NCBI GenBank assembly: GCA_031282465.1
Contig: JAITDR010000276.1
Coordinates: 1-14,072 of the forward strand
Direction: 5' to 3'
Source of the DNA: Desulfovibrio sp.
Lineage (GTDB): Bacteria > Desulfobacterota > Desulfovibrionia > Desulfovibrionales > Desulfovibrionaceae
DNA length: 14,072 nucleotides
Part shown: piece after piece, positions 13,977 through 14,072 of the stretch
Layout: each line of letters starts with the position of its first letter
Numbering within the stretch: position 1 is the first letter of the stretch
Translations under genes and position numbers: made by a program
Notes under the pieces: generated by a model
Seen by the model: only the letters and a program-made list of their open reading frames with translations
Told to the model about the DNA's origin: nothing
The model's database searches: none

Positions 13977-14072
13977 ATGATGACCATAGGATGCCATCTG
14001 TCCGTCGCAAAAGGTTTTTCGGCAATGGGCAAGACCGCTCTTGCCATAGGGGCGAATACATTCCAGTTCTTT
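13977..14072 (+). CDS. nfo: Deoxyribonuclease IV (AP endonuclease), 3'-truncated by the window
   Basis: Zinc-dependent endonuclease that nicks 5' to abasic sites in base excision repair. Only the first 32 codons are present. They begin [14 protein letters not shown] and continue to [12 protein letters not shown] at the window edge, matching the conserved opening of the endonuclease IV family (the G-x-H-L-S motif, whose His is at the active site, and the I-G-A-N-x-x-Q-F-F strand). The frame is open to the last base. Two adjacent ATGs (13977 and 13980) are possible starts; AAGGA at 13962-13966 is 10 or 13 nt upstream. A competing frame from an ATG at 13955 gives nothing recognisable. Confidence 0.85.
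   Translation, partial: MMTIGCHLSVAKGFSAMGKTALAIGANTFQFF

Noticed and set aside
13826..14047. 73-aa minus-strand frame over the nfo start
   Set aside because: Antisense to the recognisable endonuclease IV N-terminus; nothing recognisable in its own translation.

Overview
The window looks like an ordinary chromosomal segment of a Desulfovibrio-like deltaproteobacterium (sulfate-reducer lineage). This rests on the moderately high GC, the wording of FtsK, MutS, MoaA and the HIT protein, and the mix of neighbours; no marker gene fixes the genus, so the assignment is an inference. I see no insertion sequence, prophage, CRISPR array or toxin-antitoxin pair, and almost all of the DNA is explained by conserved housekeeping genes.

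Layout, left to right. (1) A 5'-truncated ftsK DNA translocase (+) is followed 10 nt later by lolA (+), the periplasmic lipoprotein carrier. (2) Converging on these from the right are mutS (-) and, overlapping its 3' end, a small cysteine-containing lipoprotein gene (-). (3) Upstream of mutS, and separated from it by one or two hairpin-plus-T terminators, lies a HIT hydrolase to LapA-type membrane protein pair (-). (4) A ~320-nt non-coding stretch (7340-7661) holds a degenerate 8-nt tandem repeat. (5) A compact molybdenum-cofactor operon runs on the minus strand in the order moaC, moaA, MOSC, mogA, with a recognisable promoter and a structured leader before moaC. It covers the first step of Moco synthesis (MoaA/MoaC make cPMP from GTP) and the adenylylation step (MogA), but not MPT synthase (MoaD/MoaE) or MoeA. 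(6) A branched-chain aminotransferase gene (+) diverges from moaC; its leader carries a hairpin followed by a T-tract. (7) A cysteine-hydrolase (isochorismatase-like) gene (-) converges on it and is divergent from a family-4-type glycosyltransferase (+). (8) A tRNA-Gly(CCC) gene has a near-consensus sigma70 promoter whose spacer is almost filled by a perfect 8-bp dyad. (9) A ~320-nt non-coding stretch leads into the first 32 codons of nfo (endonuclease IV), which runs off the window.

No clearly novel system is present. The observations most worth a check are the dyad in the tRNA-Gly promoter, the hairpin/T-tract in the aminotransferase leader, the structured moaC leader, the unassigned MOSC protein inside the Moco operon, the 45-residue repeats in the FtsK linker, and the glycosyltransferase lacking the second Glu of its EX7E motif.
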